Shown here: piece after piece, positions 51,821 to 60,339 of the stretch
How positions within the stretch are numbered: position 1 is the first letter of the stretch
Layout of the letters: every line of letters begins with the position of its first letter
Source of the DNA: Litoribacter populi
GTDB lineage: Bacteria; Bacteroidota; Bacteroidia; Cytophagales; Cyclobacteriaceae
Direction: 5' to 3'
Assembly (NCBI RefSeq): GCF_007483685.1
Contig: NZ_VMKN01000001.1
Span: 620,001-684,000, forward strand
DNA length: 64,000 nt
The notes under the pieces: model-generated
Database searches by the model: none
What the model was told of the DNA's origin: nothing
The model's input: the letters and a program-made list of their open reading frames with translations, nothing else
Position numbers and translations under genes: made by a program

Positions 51821-53137
51821 TTGAAGGCGAGAACATTAAAGAAAGATAAGGTCAACATCATCACCATGGGCTGCTCCAAGAATTTGGTCGACTCGGAAGT
51901 GCTGTTGACGCAGTTGAAGGGCAACGGCATCGATGCTGACCACGAGTCCAATGCCCAGGACAACAATATCATTATCATTAATACCTGTGGGTTTATTGAT
52001 AATGCCAAGCAGGAGTCTATCGATACCATCCTGCAGTATGCCGATGCCAAGGAGCGCGGGCTGGTGGATAAGGTTTATGTGACCGGCTGCCTTTCCCAGC
52101 GTTATAAGGATGATTTGGAAAAGGAAATACCTCAGGTGGATGCATTTTTTGGAACCAGAGACCTTCCTGCCATACTTAAGAAATTCAAGGCTGATTATAA
52201 GCATGAGTTGGTAGGGGAGCGTTTGCTGACCCATTCTTCCCACTATGCCTATATGAAGATTTCTGAAGGCTGTGACCGGCCTTGTTCTTTCTGCGCCATC
52301 CCTTTGATGAGGGGCGGACACGTGTCCCGCTCCATTGAGGACTTGGTGAAGGAGGCGGAACACAAAGCGGCCAACGGTACCCGGGAGCTCTTGCTGATAG
52401 CCCAGGATTCCACATATTATGGGCTTGATATATACAAGAAAAGAAGGCTTGCTGACCTGATGAGGGCGCTTTCGGATGTGAAAGGGATTGATTGGATCCG
52501 CCTGCATTATGCTTATCCGACAGGTTTTCCGATGGATGTCATTGAGGTGATGAAGGAAAGGCCAAATATCTGTAACTACTTGGATATTCCTTTGCAGCAT
52601 GGTTCCTCTGATGTGTTAAAAGCCATGAGAAGGGGCACCAGCCGTGAAAAGCAGGAAGATTTGATCCATAGCATCCGTGATATTTTACCAGACATTGCTA
52701 TCCGTACTACTTTGATCGCCGGACACCCGGGTGAAGGGGAGAAGGAGTATCAGGAAATGGTGGATTTTGTGGAGAGGATGAAGTTTGAAAGGCTAGGTGT
52801 CTTTACTTACAGCCATGAGGAAAACACCCATGCACACACCATGGAGGACAGCACGCCTGAGGAAGTGAAGCAGGAGCGCGCCAACCACCTGATGGAAATC
52901 CAGGAGCAGATCAGCTATGACCTCAACCAGGAAAAGATCGGGAAAACCTTTAAGGTATTGGTGGACAAAAAAGAAAACGGCCAGTGGGTCGGAAGAACTG
53001 AATACGACTCAGTCGAAGTGGATAATGAAGTGCTGATTGATGCATCCAAGCACTATTGCCGCGTGGGTGATTTTGTGGATGTGAAGATTACAGAGGCAAC
53101 AGAGTTTGATCTTTATGGAGATGTGTTAGAAAAATAA
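51821..53137 (+). CDS. rimO: Ribosomal protein S12 methylthiotransferase
   Basis: A 438-residue radical-SAM enzyme that adds a methylthio group to Asp of ribosomal protein S12. The N-terminal cluster motif is in NIITMGCSKNLVDSE; the radical-SAM CxxxCxxC is CDRPCSFC near residue 153; a C-terminal TRAM domain ends the protein. I place the start at TTG 51821 (read as Met-KARTLKKDKVN), because relatives begin at this point and the codons upstream come from the promoter and a low-complexity repeat; an ATG at 51737 would lie before the promoter. Confidence 0.92.
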   Translation: MKARTLKKDKVNIITMGCSKNLVDSEVLLTQLKGNGIDADHESNAQDNNIIIINTCGFIDNAKQESIDTILQYADAKERGLVDKVYVTGCLSQRYKDDLEKEIPQVDAFFGTRDLPAILKKFKADYKHELVGERLLTHSSHYAYMKISEGCDRPCSFCAIPLMRGGHVSRSIEDLVKEAEHKAANGTRELLLIAQDSTYYGLDIYKKRRLADLMRALSDVKGIDWIRLHYAYPTGFPMDVIEVMKERPNICNYLDIPLQHGSSDVLKAMRRGTSREKQEDLIHSIRDILPDIAIRTTLIAGHPGEGEKEYQEMVDFVERMKFERLGVFTYSHEENTHAHTMEDSTPEEVKQERANHLMEIQEQISYDLNQEKIGKTFKVLVDKKENGQWVGRTEYDSVEVDNEVLIDASKHYCRVGDFVDVKITEATEFDLYGDVLEK

Positions 53138-53318
53138 AAAACACAGATTACAATGATTACACATATTATTTTGAATTAACATATGAGTTTTTACCGTGAC
53201 TACGAAGCCGCAAAGGTCTCCAAGAGGAAATTCTCTGGTACCTCTGCGGCTCTGTGGTTTTTTGGACTTTTATCTTCCTGTCATTCTCCGTATTTTGGCG
53301 TATTAAACCTATCAGCTT

Positions 53319-54485
53319 ATGAAACTCCAGGAGGTCAACAGCCCCGCTCTTCAGAAAGAATTCATAGAAATGGCCGTGAGGCTTTATAAAAACGAAAAGA
53401 ATTGGATTCGTCCTCTTGACAAGGATATTGAGAATCTATTCCATCCGGAGACCAACAAGCTATTTAAGCAAGGAGCTAAGGCTAAAAGATGGCTACTTTT
53501 TGATGATAAAGGGGATACCATTGGAAGGGTTGCGGCTTTCATCAATCCAAAGATGAAAGAAAAACAGCCTACCGGAGGATTGGGGTTCTTTGAGTGTGTC
53601 AAGGATCAAAAGGCTGCTTTTCTGCTTTTTGATACTGCCAAGACATGGTTAGATAGCGAAGGAATGGAGGCCATGGACGGTCCGATCAATTTTGGAGAGA
53701 GAGACAAGTGGTGGGGTCTGTTGATCGAGGGCTTTTCTCCGCCTAATTACAACATGCCTTGGAATTTCGCCTACTATCGGGAGTTCTTTGAAGCCTATGG
53801 TTTCCAGGTTTACTTCAAACAGTTTACCTACATGAGGCCTACGCGGGGGGTTGATTTTGACCCTAAAATGATAGATAGAGCCAATAAAATAATCGGTAGT
53901 CCCGACTTTGAGTTTAGGTCTATCACCAAGGGCGAGATTTTGACCAAAGCTCCGGAGTTTTTTATGGAGGTCTACAACAAAGCTTGGGCAAGGCACATGG
54001 GCAAATCCCTAACCCTGAAGGAGACCAAGCTGATGTTTACCAAAATGAAACCAATCATCGACGTTCGCTTGATTTATTTTGGTTTCCATAAAGGTGAGCC
54101 CATTTCTTTCTTCATAAATATTCCCGAACTGAATCAGCTTTTCAAACATGTAAATGGCAAGATGGGTCTGATCGGAAAGCTGAAGTTTTTGTGGCACAAA
54201 ACCTTCAATCCTCCCAATAAAATGCTTGGATTGGTGTTTGGGGTGGTACCCGAATTCCAGGGCAAGGGTGTGGAGAGCGCCATGATCATGGAGTATAACG
54301 AACAATATGCTAGTAAATCTAATTTCAGTTATGAAACTATTGAGATGAACTGGATAGGGGACTTTAACCCCAAGATGATGCGGGTATGCGAGCAGCTAAA
54401 TGCGGAGATTTATAAGACGCATCACACTTATAGGTATCTCTTTGATAGGGAGAAGCCGTTTGAAAGGCATAAGATCTTTGAGTAG
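53319..54485 (+). CDS. GNAT-like acyltransferase family protein, uncharacterised
   Basis: A 388-residue cytosolic protein. It looks like a GNAT-fold protein with a long N-terminal region: RLYKNEKNWIRPLDKDIENLF near residue 22, GPINFGERDKWWGLLIEGF near 120, and a GNAT-like acyl-CoA motif VPEFQGKGVESAMI near 310. Related proteins are widespread in Bacteroidota but uncharacterised. It stands alone after rimO. Confidence 0.7.
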   Translation: MKLQEVNSPALQKEFIEMAVRLYKNEKNWIRPLDKDIENLFHPETNKLFKQGAKAKRWLLFDDKGDTIGRVAAFINPKMKEKQPTGGLGFFECVKDQKAAFLLFDTAKTWLDSEGMEAMDGPINFGERDKWWGLLIEGFSPPNYNMPWNFAYYREFFEAYGFQVYFKQFTYMRPTRGVDFDPKMIDRANKIIGSPDFEFRSITKGEILTKAPEFFMEVYNKAWARHMGKSLTLKETKLMFTKMKPIIDVRLIYFGFHKGEPISFFINIPELNQLFKHVNGKMGLIGKLKFLWHKTFNPPNKMLGLVFGVVPEFQGKGVESAMIMEYNEQYASKSNFSYETIEMNWIGDFNPKMMRVCEQLNAEIYKTHHTYRYLFDREKPFERHKIFE

Positions 54486-54532
54486 GCTTGGTCCATGACT
54501 TCTGTATTAAAAATAAGTAACTTTTTAATTCT

Positions 54533-54540
54533 TACCTTTG
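54533..54540 (+). promoter_or_regulatory. -7 box of the DUF433/DUF5615 pair
   Basis: TACCTTTG, an exact TAnnTTTG match, 10 bases before the ATG at 54551, giving a very short leader. Confidence 0.55.
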
Positions 54541-54550
54541 TTGTTAAGAA

Positions 54551-54775
54551 ATGGTCGATTACAGGGAACATATATCTATAAATCCAAATGTCAGATTTGG
54601 GAAGCCTTGCCTAAATGGGACGAGGATAGCTGTTTATGATGTGTTGAATTGGTTGGCCAATGGAATGACAGCTGAGGAGATTGTTGAGGATTTCCCGGAG
54701 CTTGATGCCGAAAAAATCCAGGCCTGCCTAGCTTATGCAGCGGATCGCGAACATAAAATCCAAGTAGCTTCATGA
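54551..54775 (+). CDS. DUF433 protein, antitoxin of a DUF433/DUF5615 module
   Basis: A 74-residue protein with the DUF433 pattern ISINPNVRFGKPCLNGTRIAVYDVLNWLANGMTAEEI and EDFPELDAEKIQACLAYAADRE. DUF433 proteins are helix-turn-helix antitoxin-like proteins. Its stop overlaps the next start (ATGA), so the two are translated together. Confidence 0.88.
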   Translation: MVDYREHISINPNVRFGKPCLNGTRIAVYDVLNWLANGMTAEEIVEDFPELDAEKIQACLAYAADREHKIQVAS

Positions 54776-55113
54776 AGTTGCTTTTGGACCAGAACATTTC
54801 CTATAGAATAATCGAAAAATTATCTTCTGAATTTCACGAAGTTCTTCAGGTTCAAACTTGTGGTTTAATCCATGCCACGGATTTGGAAATATGGCAATAT
54901 GCCTCAATACACGGCTTGAGTATTGTAACTTTTGACGCTGACTTTTTTGAGCTTGCTAGTCTTAAAGGACATCCTCCTAAAATTATTTGGCTTAGATGTG
55001 ATAACCGTACCACCAAACATTTAGCCCAATTGCTGAATTCAAAGGCTCAAATCATAAAAGATTTCATCCAACTATCAGAATATGCTAATTTAGCGTGTCT
55101 AGAAATACATTAG
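54772..55113 (+). CDS. DUF5615 PIN-like protein, predicted toxin
   Basis: A 113-residue PIN-like nuclease domain of DUF5615. Conserved acids are visible in LLLDQNIS (D5), ATDLEIW and TFDADFFELA. The DUF433-DUF5615 pair is a predicted toxin-antitoxin system; the toxin would cut RNA. The frame is intact. Confidence 0.88.
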   Translation: MKLLLDQNISYRIIEKLSSEFHEVLQVQTCGLIHATDLEIWQYASIHGLSIVTFDADFFELASLKGHPPKIIWLRCDNRTTKHLAQLLNSKAQIIKDFIQLSEYANLACLEIH

Positions 55114-55180
55114 CAAATTATCGATGATGGTCTATCGTCTAATAACTATGGGCCATGGTCTATAAACTATAAACTAAACT

Positions 55181-56176
55181 ATGAAAAAATACGACGTAAC
55201 CGGCATTGGGAATGCCTTAGTGGATATTGAATTTAAAGTAAGTGACAAGTTTTTCCTGGATAACGGAGTTGAAAAAGGTGTGATGACGCTTGTAGATGAG
55301 GATCGTCAGAATGCTCTGATGAGAGTTATTAACACGGCTGAAGCCAAGAAGCAATGCGGAGGTTCGGCGGCAAATACTGTCATTGCTGTGAGTCAGTTTG
55401 GAGGTAATTCCTATTACTGCTGCAAGGTGGCAGATGATGAGTTGGGTCATTTCTTTATGGAAGACATGAAAGAATCAGGTGTAGACCACAACCTTAATCC
55501 TGAGAAATTGGAGGAAGGCATTACGGGCAAATGTCTGGTGATGGTAACCGAGGATGCCGAAAGGACCATGAACACTTTCCTAGGCATTACTCAGAACTAT
55601 TCCGTAGGGGATATCAATGAGTCCGCAATCAAGGATTCTAAATACCTGTATATCGAAGGTTACCTGGTGACTTCCGACAACGGGAAGGCTTCCATGTTGA
55701 AGGCCAAAAAGATTGCCGAGGAAAACGGTGTGAAGGTGGCCATGACTTTCTCCGATCCGGCCATGGTGAAATATTTCAAGGAAGGTTTTGATGACGTAAT
55801 CGGCCACAGCGTGGACATGCTTTTTGCCAACGAGGAAGAGGCGATGATCTATACCGGGACGGACAACCTGATGGATGCCCGTGAGGAATTGAAGAAAGCC
55901 GCCAAGCATTTCTGTATCACGCAGGGTAAGAACGGGGCGATCATCTGGGACGGTGACACCTTTATCGACATCGAACCATACAAGACGCAGGCTATTGATA
56001 GTAATGGTGCAGGAGATATGTTTGCCGGAGCCTTCATGTATGGGATCACCAATGGACATAGCTATGCTTCCAGCGGGAAGTTGGCGTCTATGGCTAGTTC
56101 CAAGATCGTGAGCCAGTTTGGGCCGAGACTAAAGTGGCATGAGGCGAAGGAGATCTTGGGGAGGTTGAATCCGTAA
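55181..56176 (+). CDS. PfkB-family carbohydrate/adenosine kinase
   Basis: A 331-residue ribokinase-fold enzyme. It starts VTGIGNALVDIEFKVSD, has CGGSAANTVIAVSQFGG near residue 60 and the catalytic DSNGAGDMFAGAFMYG near 268 (PfkB signature 2). It is most like the adenosine kinase group of Bacteroidota; ribokinase or other sugar kinase activity cannot be excluded. Confidence 0.9.
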   Translation: MKKYDVTGIGNALVDIEFKVSDKFFLDNGVEKGVMTLVDEDRQNALMRVINTAEAKKQCGGSAANTVIAVSQFGGNSYYCCKVADDELGHFFMEDMKESGVDHNLNPEKLEEGITGKCLVMVTEDAERTMNTFLGITQNYSVGDINESAIKDSKYLYIEGYLVTSDNGKASMLKAKKIAEENGVKVAMTFSDPAMVKYFKEGFDDVIGHSVDMLFANEEEAMIYTGTDNLMDAREELKKAAKHFCITQGKNGAIIWDGDTFIDIEPYKTQAIDSNGAGDMFAGAFMYGITNGHSYASSGKLASMASSKIVSQFGPRLKWHEAKEILGRLNP

Positions 56177-56257
56177 AGGGAGATAACCACAGAGACTCAG
56201 AGGGCGCAGAGAATTTTAGTCTTTTGCGGAATAAAAACGTAATTATTTGAGATTAGA

Positions 56258-56305
56258 ATAGCCACGAATGCACTAATTTATTGGTGTATTCGTGGCTATT
56301 TTTGA
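56258..56305 (+). terminator. Terminator-like hairpin after the kinase gene
   Basis: ATAGCCACGAAT (56258-56269) pairs with ATTCGTGGCTAT (56288-56299), extended by CAC/GTG inside, and is followed by TTTTTG. It belongs to the GCCACGAATGCAC hairpin family also seen at 60283. Confidence 0.75.
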
Positions 56306-56332
56306 GTTGGGCGGGGGTTTACTAAATTTTGT

Positions 56333-57931
56333 TCATTTTTCAACATCCTCCAAAACTTCTTTTTTTGGATTTACCGGTTGGAGGGGCTTTGGTTTTTCTT
56401 CGGCTACTTTGTAATCTTCCTTTACGGCTTTCAATAATGAAAAGCACATGAAGACCAGCATGGCGGTAAAGGGGAGTCCTGAGATCGTCACGGCAGCTTG
56501 AAGGGTGACCAATCCTCCACCGGACAAAAGTGAACCGGCTATGATCCCGGACAATGAGGCCCAGAGTATCCGCTGAAAAGCAGGGGTTTTCATTTTGCCA
56601 CCGGACGTGATGCTGTCCACCACCAAGGCACCGGAGTCGGTGGAGGTAATGATGAAACTGCAGATAAGTATCATGCCCAAGACTTTCAGCAACATGGCCA
56701 GCGGGAACTTCTCGAAAAACACATAAAGTGCCGTAGAGATGTTTTCGTTGACCGCTGATATCATGGCGGTGTCACCCTGTAGGATGTCCCTCATGGTCAG
56801 TCCTCCAAAAGCACTGAACCAAAGGAAGGTGACCAATGCAGGCAAAATGAGTACTACCAAGATAAATTCCTTGATGGTCCTACCCTTGGAAACCCTAGCA
56901 ATAAAGGTGCCCACAAATGGTGACCAAGAGGCCCACCAGCCCCAATACATGATCGTGGTATTATCTTGCCAGTGGGTACCCCTGTAGGTTTCCGTCCAGG
57001 TGGCCATATCCACGAAGTTGATAAGGTAACTTCCCACATTCTGAATATAAGCGCCCAATATATAAGCAGTGGGGCCCATCAGTAGTACCAGTGAAAAGAT
57101 GGCAACAGCCACCCAGATGTTAACCTGGCTAAGGATTTTTACACCCTTGTTGACACCAGAGACCACCGAAAGGGTGGCGATTGCCGTAATGGCAAGGATG
57201 ACCAAAAGCTGGAATAGCAGGCTATGGTCAAAGCCAAAAACATGGGTAAAGCCCGCATTGATCTGACCCACACCAAAACCAAGGGTAGTGGCCAGGCCAA
57301 ACAAAGTGGCCACCACCGCTACGATATCTATCACATGACCCATCCAGCCATGGATTCTTTCCCCTAGTAAGGGGTAAAACACCGAGCGGATGGTAAGCGG
57401 CATTTTGCGGTTGTAGGTGAAGTAGGCTAGGGCCAGGCCGATCACTGTATAGATGCCCCAGCCGTGGATGCCATGGTGCAAAAAGGAAAAGTTGATCGCT
57501 TCCTGGGCCTTGAGAGAGGCCGCTGCGCCTTCAGCCAAGCGGGCTGGGTTCTGGAAATCCCTCACCGGGTCGGCAATACTGAACAATACCAACCCATTGC
57601 CTATACCTGCGCTGAAAAGCATGGCAAACCAGGCCATGGTGCTGAATTCCTTCTTGGCTTCAGGTCCGCCTATTTTGATGTTGCCGTATTTGCTCAATGC
57701 AAGGTAGAGGCAAAAGACAATGAAGAAATTAACCGCCAACGTATAAAACCACCCCCCTTTACTGGCCACAAAGCTTTGGGCCAGTTCAAAATAATATTCA
57801 GCTGATTGTTCAAATACCAGCACCAATGCCACGCTTAGCACTACAAGAGCTAAGGAGAGCAGGAATACGGGCGGGTTAATCTGCCAGCTAAAAAAGAATG
57901 GGCCTTTTTTCTTTTCGGTCAAAATACTCAT
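56333..57931 (-). CDS. BCCT-family betaine/carnitine/choline transporter
   Basis: A 532-residue protein with about 12 membrane helices. The BCCT signature YWGWWASWSPFVGTFIARVSKGRTIKEF is near residue 330, preceded by a WTETYRGTHWQDNTTIMYWGWW region. It takes up quaternary ammonium solutes, using Na+ or H+, often for osmoprotection. A hydrophilic C-terminal tail of ~30 residues is present. No betaine metabolic genes are nearby. Confidence 0.95.
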   Translation of the reverse strand: MSILTEKKKGPFFFSWQINPPVFLLSLALVVLSVALVLVFEQSAEYYFELAQSFVASKGGWFYTLAVNFFIVFCLYLALSKYGNIKIGGPEAKKEFSTMAWFAMLFSAGIGNGLVLFSIADPVRDFQNPARLAEGAAASLKAQEAINFSFLHHGIHGWGIYTVIGLALAYFTYNRKMPLTIRSVFYPLLGERIHGWMGHVIDIVAVVATLFGLATTLGFGVGQINAGFTHVFGFDHSLLFQLLVILAITAIATLSVVSGVNKGVKILSQVNIWVAVAIFSLVLLMGPTAYILGAYIQNVGSYLINFVDMATWTETYRGTHWQDNTTIMYWGWWASWSPFVGTFIARVSKGRTIKEFILVVLILPALVTFLWFSAFGGLTMRDILQGDTAMISAVNENISTALYVFFEKFPLAMLLKVLGMILICSFIITSTDSGALVVDSITSGGKMKTPAFQRILWASLSGIIAGSLLSGGGLVTLQAAVTISGLPFTAMLVFMCFSLLKAVKEDYKVAEEKPKPLQPVNPKKEVLEDVEK

Positions 57932-58123
57932 GGTTTAATAGGTTCTTTTTATTGAGCGGCAAGGCTTCCTGTGGTACTAGTACCATTTAGCCCTAGGGAG
58001 GTAATTGTTCGCCAAGCCATAACCACGAATGTAACTTTTTTAAGGGGGAAATAAAACTTTTTATTGAGGGGTGAATTGTCAAAGCTTGCATTTAAAAATT
58101 AGTTGCTTTATTTTACAAGGATT

Positions 58124-58132
58124 TTAATTTTT
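58124..58132 (+). promoter_or_regulatory. Candidate -7 region of the small membrane protein array
   Basis: TAATTTTTG, like TAnnTTTG with one extra T, has a TTG at 58102-58104, 19 bases upstream. It lies 25 bases before the first gene of the array. Confidence 0.4.
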
Positions 58133-58156
58133 GTTTGCCAGTAAATTAAGAATATT

Positions 58157-58552
58157 TTGAAAGTGGACTATTATATCGTAGTACATCTGTTTTGGATTGT
58201 CCTATTGGGAATGGTTGGTTATCAACTCAACCATTCCTATGGTGATTATATTGCCGAAAACAATTTGTATGATCTTCATTTTGCCCGTGCTGGAGAAGCA
58301 GGAATCAGAATGGCGGTGGTGTATTTTATGATGCGGCTGTTTAACAGGAAGGAAAAGCCAACTTCGATTTTCTATGTATGTTTTGGTATGTACCTGATTT
58401 TCGAAATTTATCCTATAGTAATTAATAATGCCCCTGTTGATTACTGGAGGTTTGCATACCTAGGGTTGGCGGGGCTGTTGATTTGGTTTTTGTATGTTCC
58501 GTTTCAGAAGAAACACCGAGAGGAATTAATGTCTACATCAACACAAAAATAA
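58157..58552 (+). CDS. Small membrane protein, first gene of the array
   Basis: About 131 residues with four hydrophobic segments (DYYIVVHLFWIVLLGMVGY; IRMAVVYFMMRL; a segment near residue 75; YLGLAGLLIWFLYVPF) and a charged tail. No ATG is near the conserved start; TTG 58157 or GTG 58163 must be used. I do not recognise the family. The next gene begins 4 bases later. Confidence 0.6.
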   Translation: MKVDYYIVVHLFWIVLLGMVGYQLNHSYGDYIAENNLYDLHFARAGEAGIRMAVVYFMMRLFNRKEKPTSIFYVCFGMYLIFEIYPIVINNAPVDYWRFAYLGLAGLLIWFLYVPFQKKHREELMSTSTQK

Positions 58553-58556
58553 CTTT

Positions 58557-58703
58557 ATGAAAAAGAAAAGTATTACACTCTTGAATGTAATTGTATTCGC
58601 AATCACCATTATTATAGGCTTGGCTTTTTTCGGAGATTGGGAAGATTTTAAGAGAGGTCTGCAGGGTGCCCCACCGATTGAAAAGTCGCAGAATAATGAT
58701 TAA
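58557..58703 (+). CDS. 48-residue single-pass membrane peptide
   Basis: MKKKSITLLNVIVFAITIII, then GLAFFGDWEDFKRGLQGAPPIEKSQNND: one hydrophobic helix and a charged tail. It lies between two array genes, 4 bases after the first and overlapping the next by 8 bases, so it is very likely translated. No family recognised. Confidence 0.6.
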   Translation: MKKKSITLLNVIVFAITIIIGLAFFGDWEDFKRGLQGAPPIEKSQNND

Positions 58704-58932
58704 AGAGAAAGACTTGTCTAAAAAATCTAGGCCCTATTTAGGTATGGCAATCTTTAGTTTCTTCATTGCCGGGGTGGCTTTGGTTCTATTTATTTTACGG
58801 CTATTTTTCGTAAAAGAGGAGCCAATTATAGGTACGTTTCTGGGTTTTGGAGGTATTAGTAACATCCTGATAGGATTAAGTGCTTGTTTGTCTGGTTTTT
58901 CCTTTTTGAAACAGTCAAGGGAACCCGAATAA
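58696..58932 (+). CDS. 2-TM small membrane protein, array unit 1
   Basis: A 78-residue protein with two hydrophobic helices (GMAIFSFFIAGVALVLFILRLF and NILIGLSACLSGFSFL) joined by a short EEPIIG loop. It is similar in length and pattern to the 78-residue protein at 59374 (GMAAICFLLCAVHLVFFGIRF, then AEPIFH), so they are paralogues. Start ATG 58696 overlaps the previous stop. Confidence 0.65.
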   Translation: MIKEKDLSKKSRPYLGMAIFSFFIAGVALVLFILRLFFVKEEPIIGTFLGFGGISNILIGLSACLSGFSFLKQSREPE

Positions 58933-58943
58933 CCCCTAACTTT

Positions 58944-59387
58944 ATGAAAAAATATCAGGCTAAATGTTCTCCACTGTTTTACCTGCTGGTAGTGGGGATG
59001 TTTTTAATTCCTATGGTTATTCTGGGCCTGGATGTAGAGATGTTCACTCAGCGGCCCGTTATTTTGCTCCCCATACTGCCTCCCATATTTATGATGCTGT
59101 GGATTTATTTCGATACCTGGTATGGACTGGAGGGGAAAAAGCTTTTCTACAAATCAGCTTTTCTGAAAGGGAACATTCCCGTCGAGCAAATCCGGGAAAT
59201 CGTCGTGGGGAAAACTTCTTATGTGGGCACCAAAGCTGCCATGGGCACCAAGGGGCTTATCGTCAAGTTCAACCGCTTTGATGAGGTTTATATTGCCCCA
59301 AAAGACAATGAAGAGCTGGTGGAGGATCTTTTGAAAATCAATTCTCATACACATATTACAAAACCTTCCAATCATGATCAAAGATGA
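58944..59387 (+). CDS. Membrane-anchored PH-domain protein, SunI-like, array unit 1
   Basis: A 147-residue protein with two membrane helices (about 12-31 and 41-57) and a C-terminal PH-like domain: GKKLFYKSAFLKGNIPVEQIREIVVGK, then GTKGLIVKFNRFDEVYIAPKDNEELVEDL. This is the bacterial PH fold found in SunI, the sublancin immunity protein. It is a paralogue of the protein at 59622. Start ATG 58944 (MKKYQAKCS) is chosen. It overlaps the next gene by 14 bases. Confidence 0.75.
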   Translation: MKKYQAKCSPLFYLLVVGMFLIPMVILGLDVEMFTQRPVILLPILPPIFMMLWIYFDTWYGLEGKKLFYKSAFLKGNIPVEQIREIVVGKTSYVGTKAAMGTKGLIVKFNRFDEVYIAPKDNEELVEDLLKINSHTHITKPSNHDQR

Positions 59388-59610
59388 TAGTTTAAGAATG
59401 AGCATAGGATTTAACAAAGGAATGGCTGCTATTTGTTTTCTGCTTTGTGCAGTCCATTTAGTCTTTTTTGGGATAAGGTTTTACGAATTAAGAGCTGAGC
59501 CGATTTTCCATATAATGAAGACGCCTAGGATTATAGGGCCAATGTTGTCCGCAATGGGTGTGGGGTTGGCTGGCATTGTGTTTTTAAAGAGAAAAAGCGA
59601 TTCTGACTAA
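59374..59610 (+). CDS. 2-TM small membrane protein, array unit 2
   Basis: A 78-residue paralogue of the protein at 58696: two hydrophobic helices and a short loop. It begins inside the end of the PH-domain gene (14-base overlap) and ends 11 bases before the second PH-domain gene. Function unknown. Confidence 0.65.
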   Translation: MIKDDSLRMSIGFNKGMAAICFLLCAVHLVFFGIRFYELRAEPIFHIMKTPRIIGPMLSAMGVGLAGIVFLKRKSDSD

Positions 59611-59621
59611 ATTTAAACCCT

Positions 59622-60029
59622 ATGGATAAAATATTTCCATCCAAAAGATCTGTTACTCTGCTCGTGATAATGATTGGACTATTTATCCCAGTGGTAGTTT
59701 TGGGGATTCTAAATAGGCCGTTTTTATTGATTGTTTTATTCCCCTTACTCGGTGGTTTATTCAGGTTATACTATGATACCCATTACAAGTTAACTGATAA
59801 TGTGCTTTTTTATAAGTCTGCTTTTTTCAAAGGGGAAATCCCTATTAAAGAAATCAGGGAGGTGGTGAAGGGCAGGACGAGATTCATCGGGAATATGGCG
59901 GGAATGGGGCCAAAAGGTCTCATCATCAAATACAACAAATATGACGATCTGTACATCATACCTGAGGACAACGAGGCATTTGTATCTGACCTATTGAATA
60001 TAAACGACCGGATTATAGTCAGCAGCTAA
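59622..60029 (+). CDS. Membrane-anchored PH-domain protein, SunI-like, array unit 2
   Basis: A 135-residue paralogue of the protein at 58944: two membrane helices, then NVLFYKSAFFKGEIPIKEIREVVKGRTRFIGN and GPKGLIIKYNKYDDLYIIPEDNEAFVSDLL, which align almost residue for residue with unit 1. The PH-like domain probably sits on the cytoplasmic face. Confidence 0.75.
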   Translation: MDKIFPSKRSVTLLVIMIGLFIPVVVLGILNRPFLLIVLFPLLGGLFRLYYDTHYKLTDNVLFYKSAFFKGEIPIKEIREVVKGRTRFIGNMAGMGPKGLIIKYNKYDDLYIIPEDNEAFVSDLLNINDRIIVSS

Positions 60030-60050
60030 TGGGACTAATGGAATGAATTT

Positions 60051-60275
60051 ATGGATGTAAGTAAACGAGTTATTTTAAAATCAATTTTGTTTGGGGCTCT
60101 TTCTTCCTTGTTTTTTCAGGTTATTAAATTTATGGAATCAGTTCTTTATTACCATAGGGATGTCACCACGGCTTTGGCCGAGATTCGATTCTTTCCTGAT
60201 TCTGTGGTGTTTCTTATGGTGTTTTCAATTATGGGATATTTCATGTTTAAAAATCAGGTGGTATCTGAGGAATAA
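60051..60275 (+). CDS. Small membrane protein, last gene of the array
   Basis: A 74-residue protein with two hydrophobic stretches (about 9-25 and 52-66) separated by a charged segment. No family recognised. It follows the second PH gene by 21 bases, and a hairpin comes 7 bases after its stop. Confidence 0.55.
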   Translation: MDVSKRVILKSILFGALSSLFFQVIKFMESVLYYHRDVTTALAEIRFFPDSVVFLMVFSIMGYFMFKNQVVSEE

Positions 60276-60282
60276 AAAAACT

Positions 60283-60327
60283 GCCACGAATGCGCGAATA
60301 GAATGTGATTATTCGTGCATTCGGGGC
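60283..60327. repeat. GCCACGAATGC-family hairpin
   Basis: GCCACGAATGCGCGAATA (60283-60300) pairs with TATTCGTGCATTCGGGGC (60310-60327) with a few mismatches. Related to the hairpin at 56258-56299. It closes the array transcript and faces the minus-strand gene that ends at 60340. Confidence 0.65.
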
Positions 60328-60339
60328 TAACTCTCCACA

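Noticed and set aside
53183-53389. 68-codon frame before the GNAT-like gene
   Set aside because: It runs through host-type degenerate repeats ('CCTCTGCGGCTCTGTGG') and overlaps the real gene in another frame.
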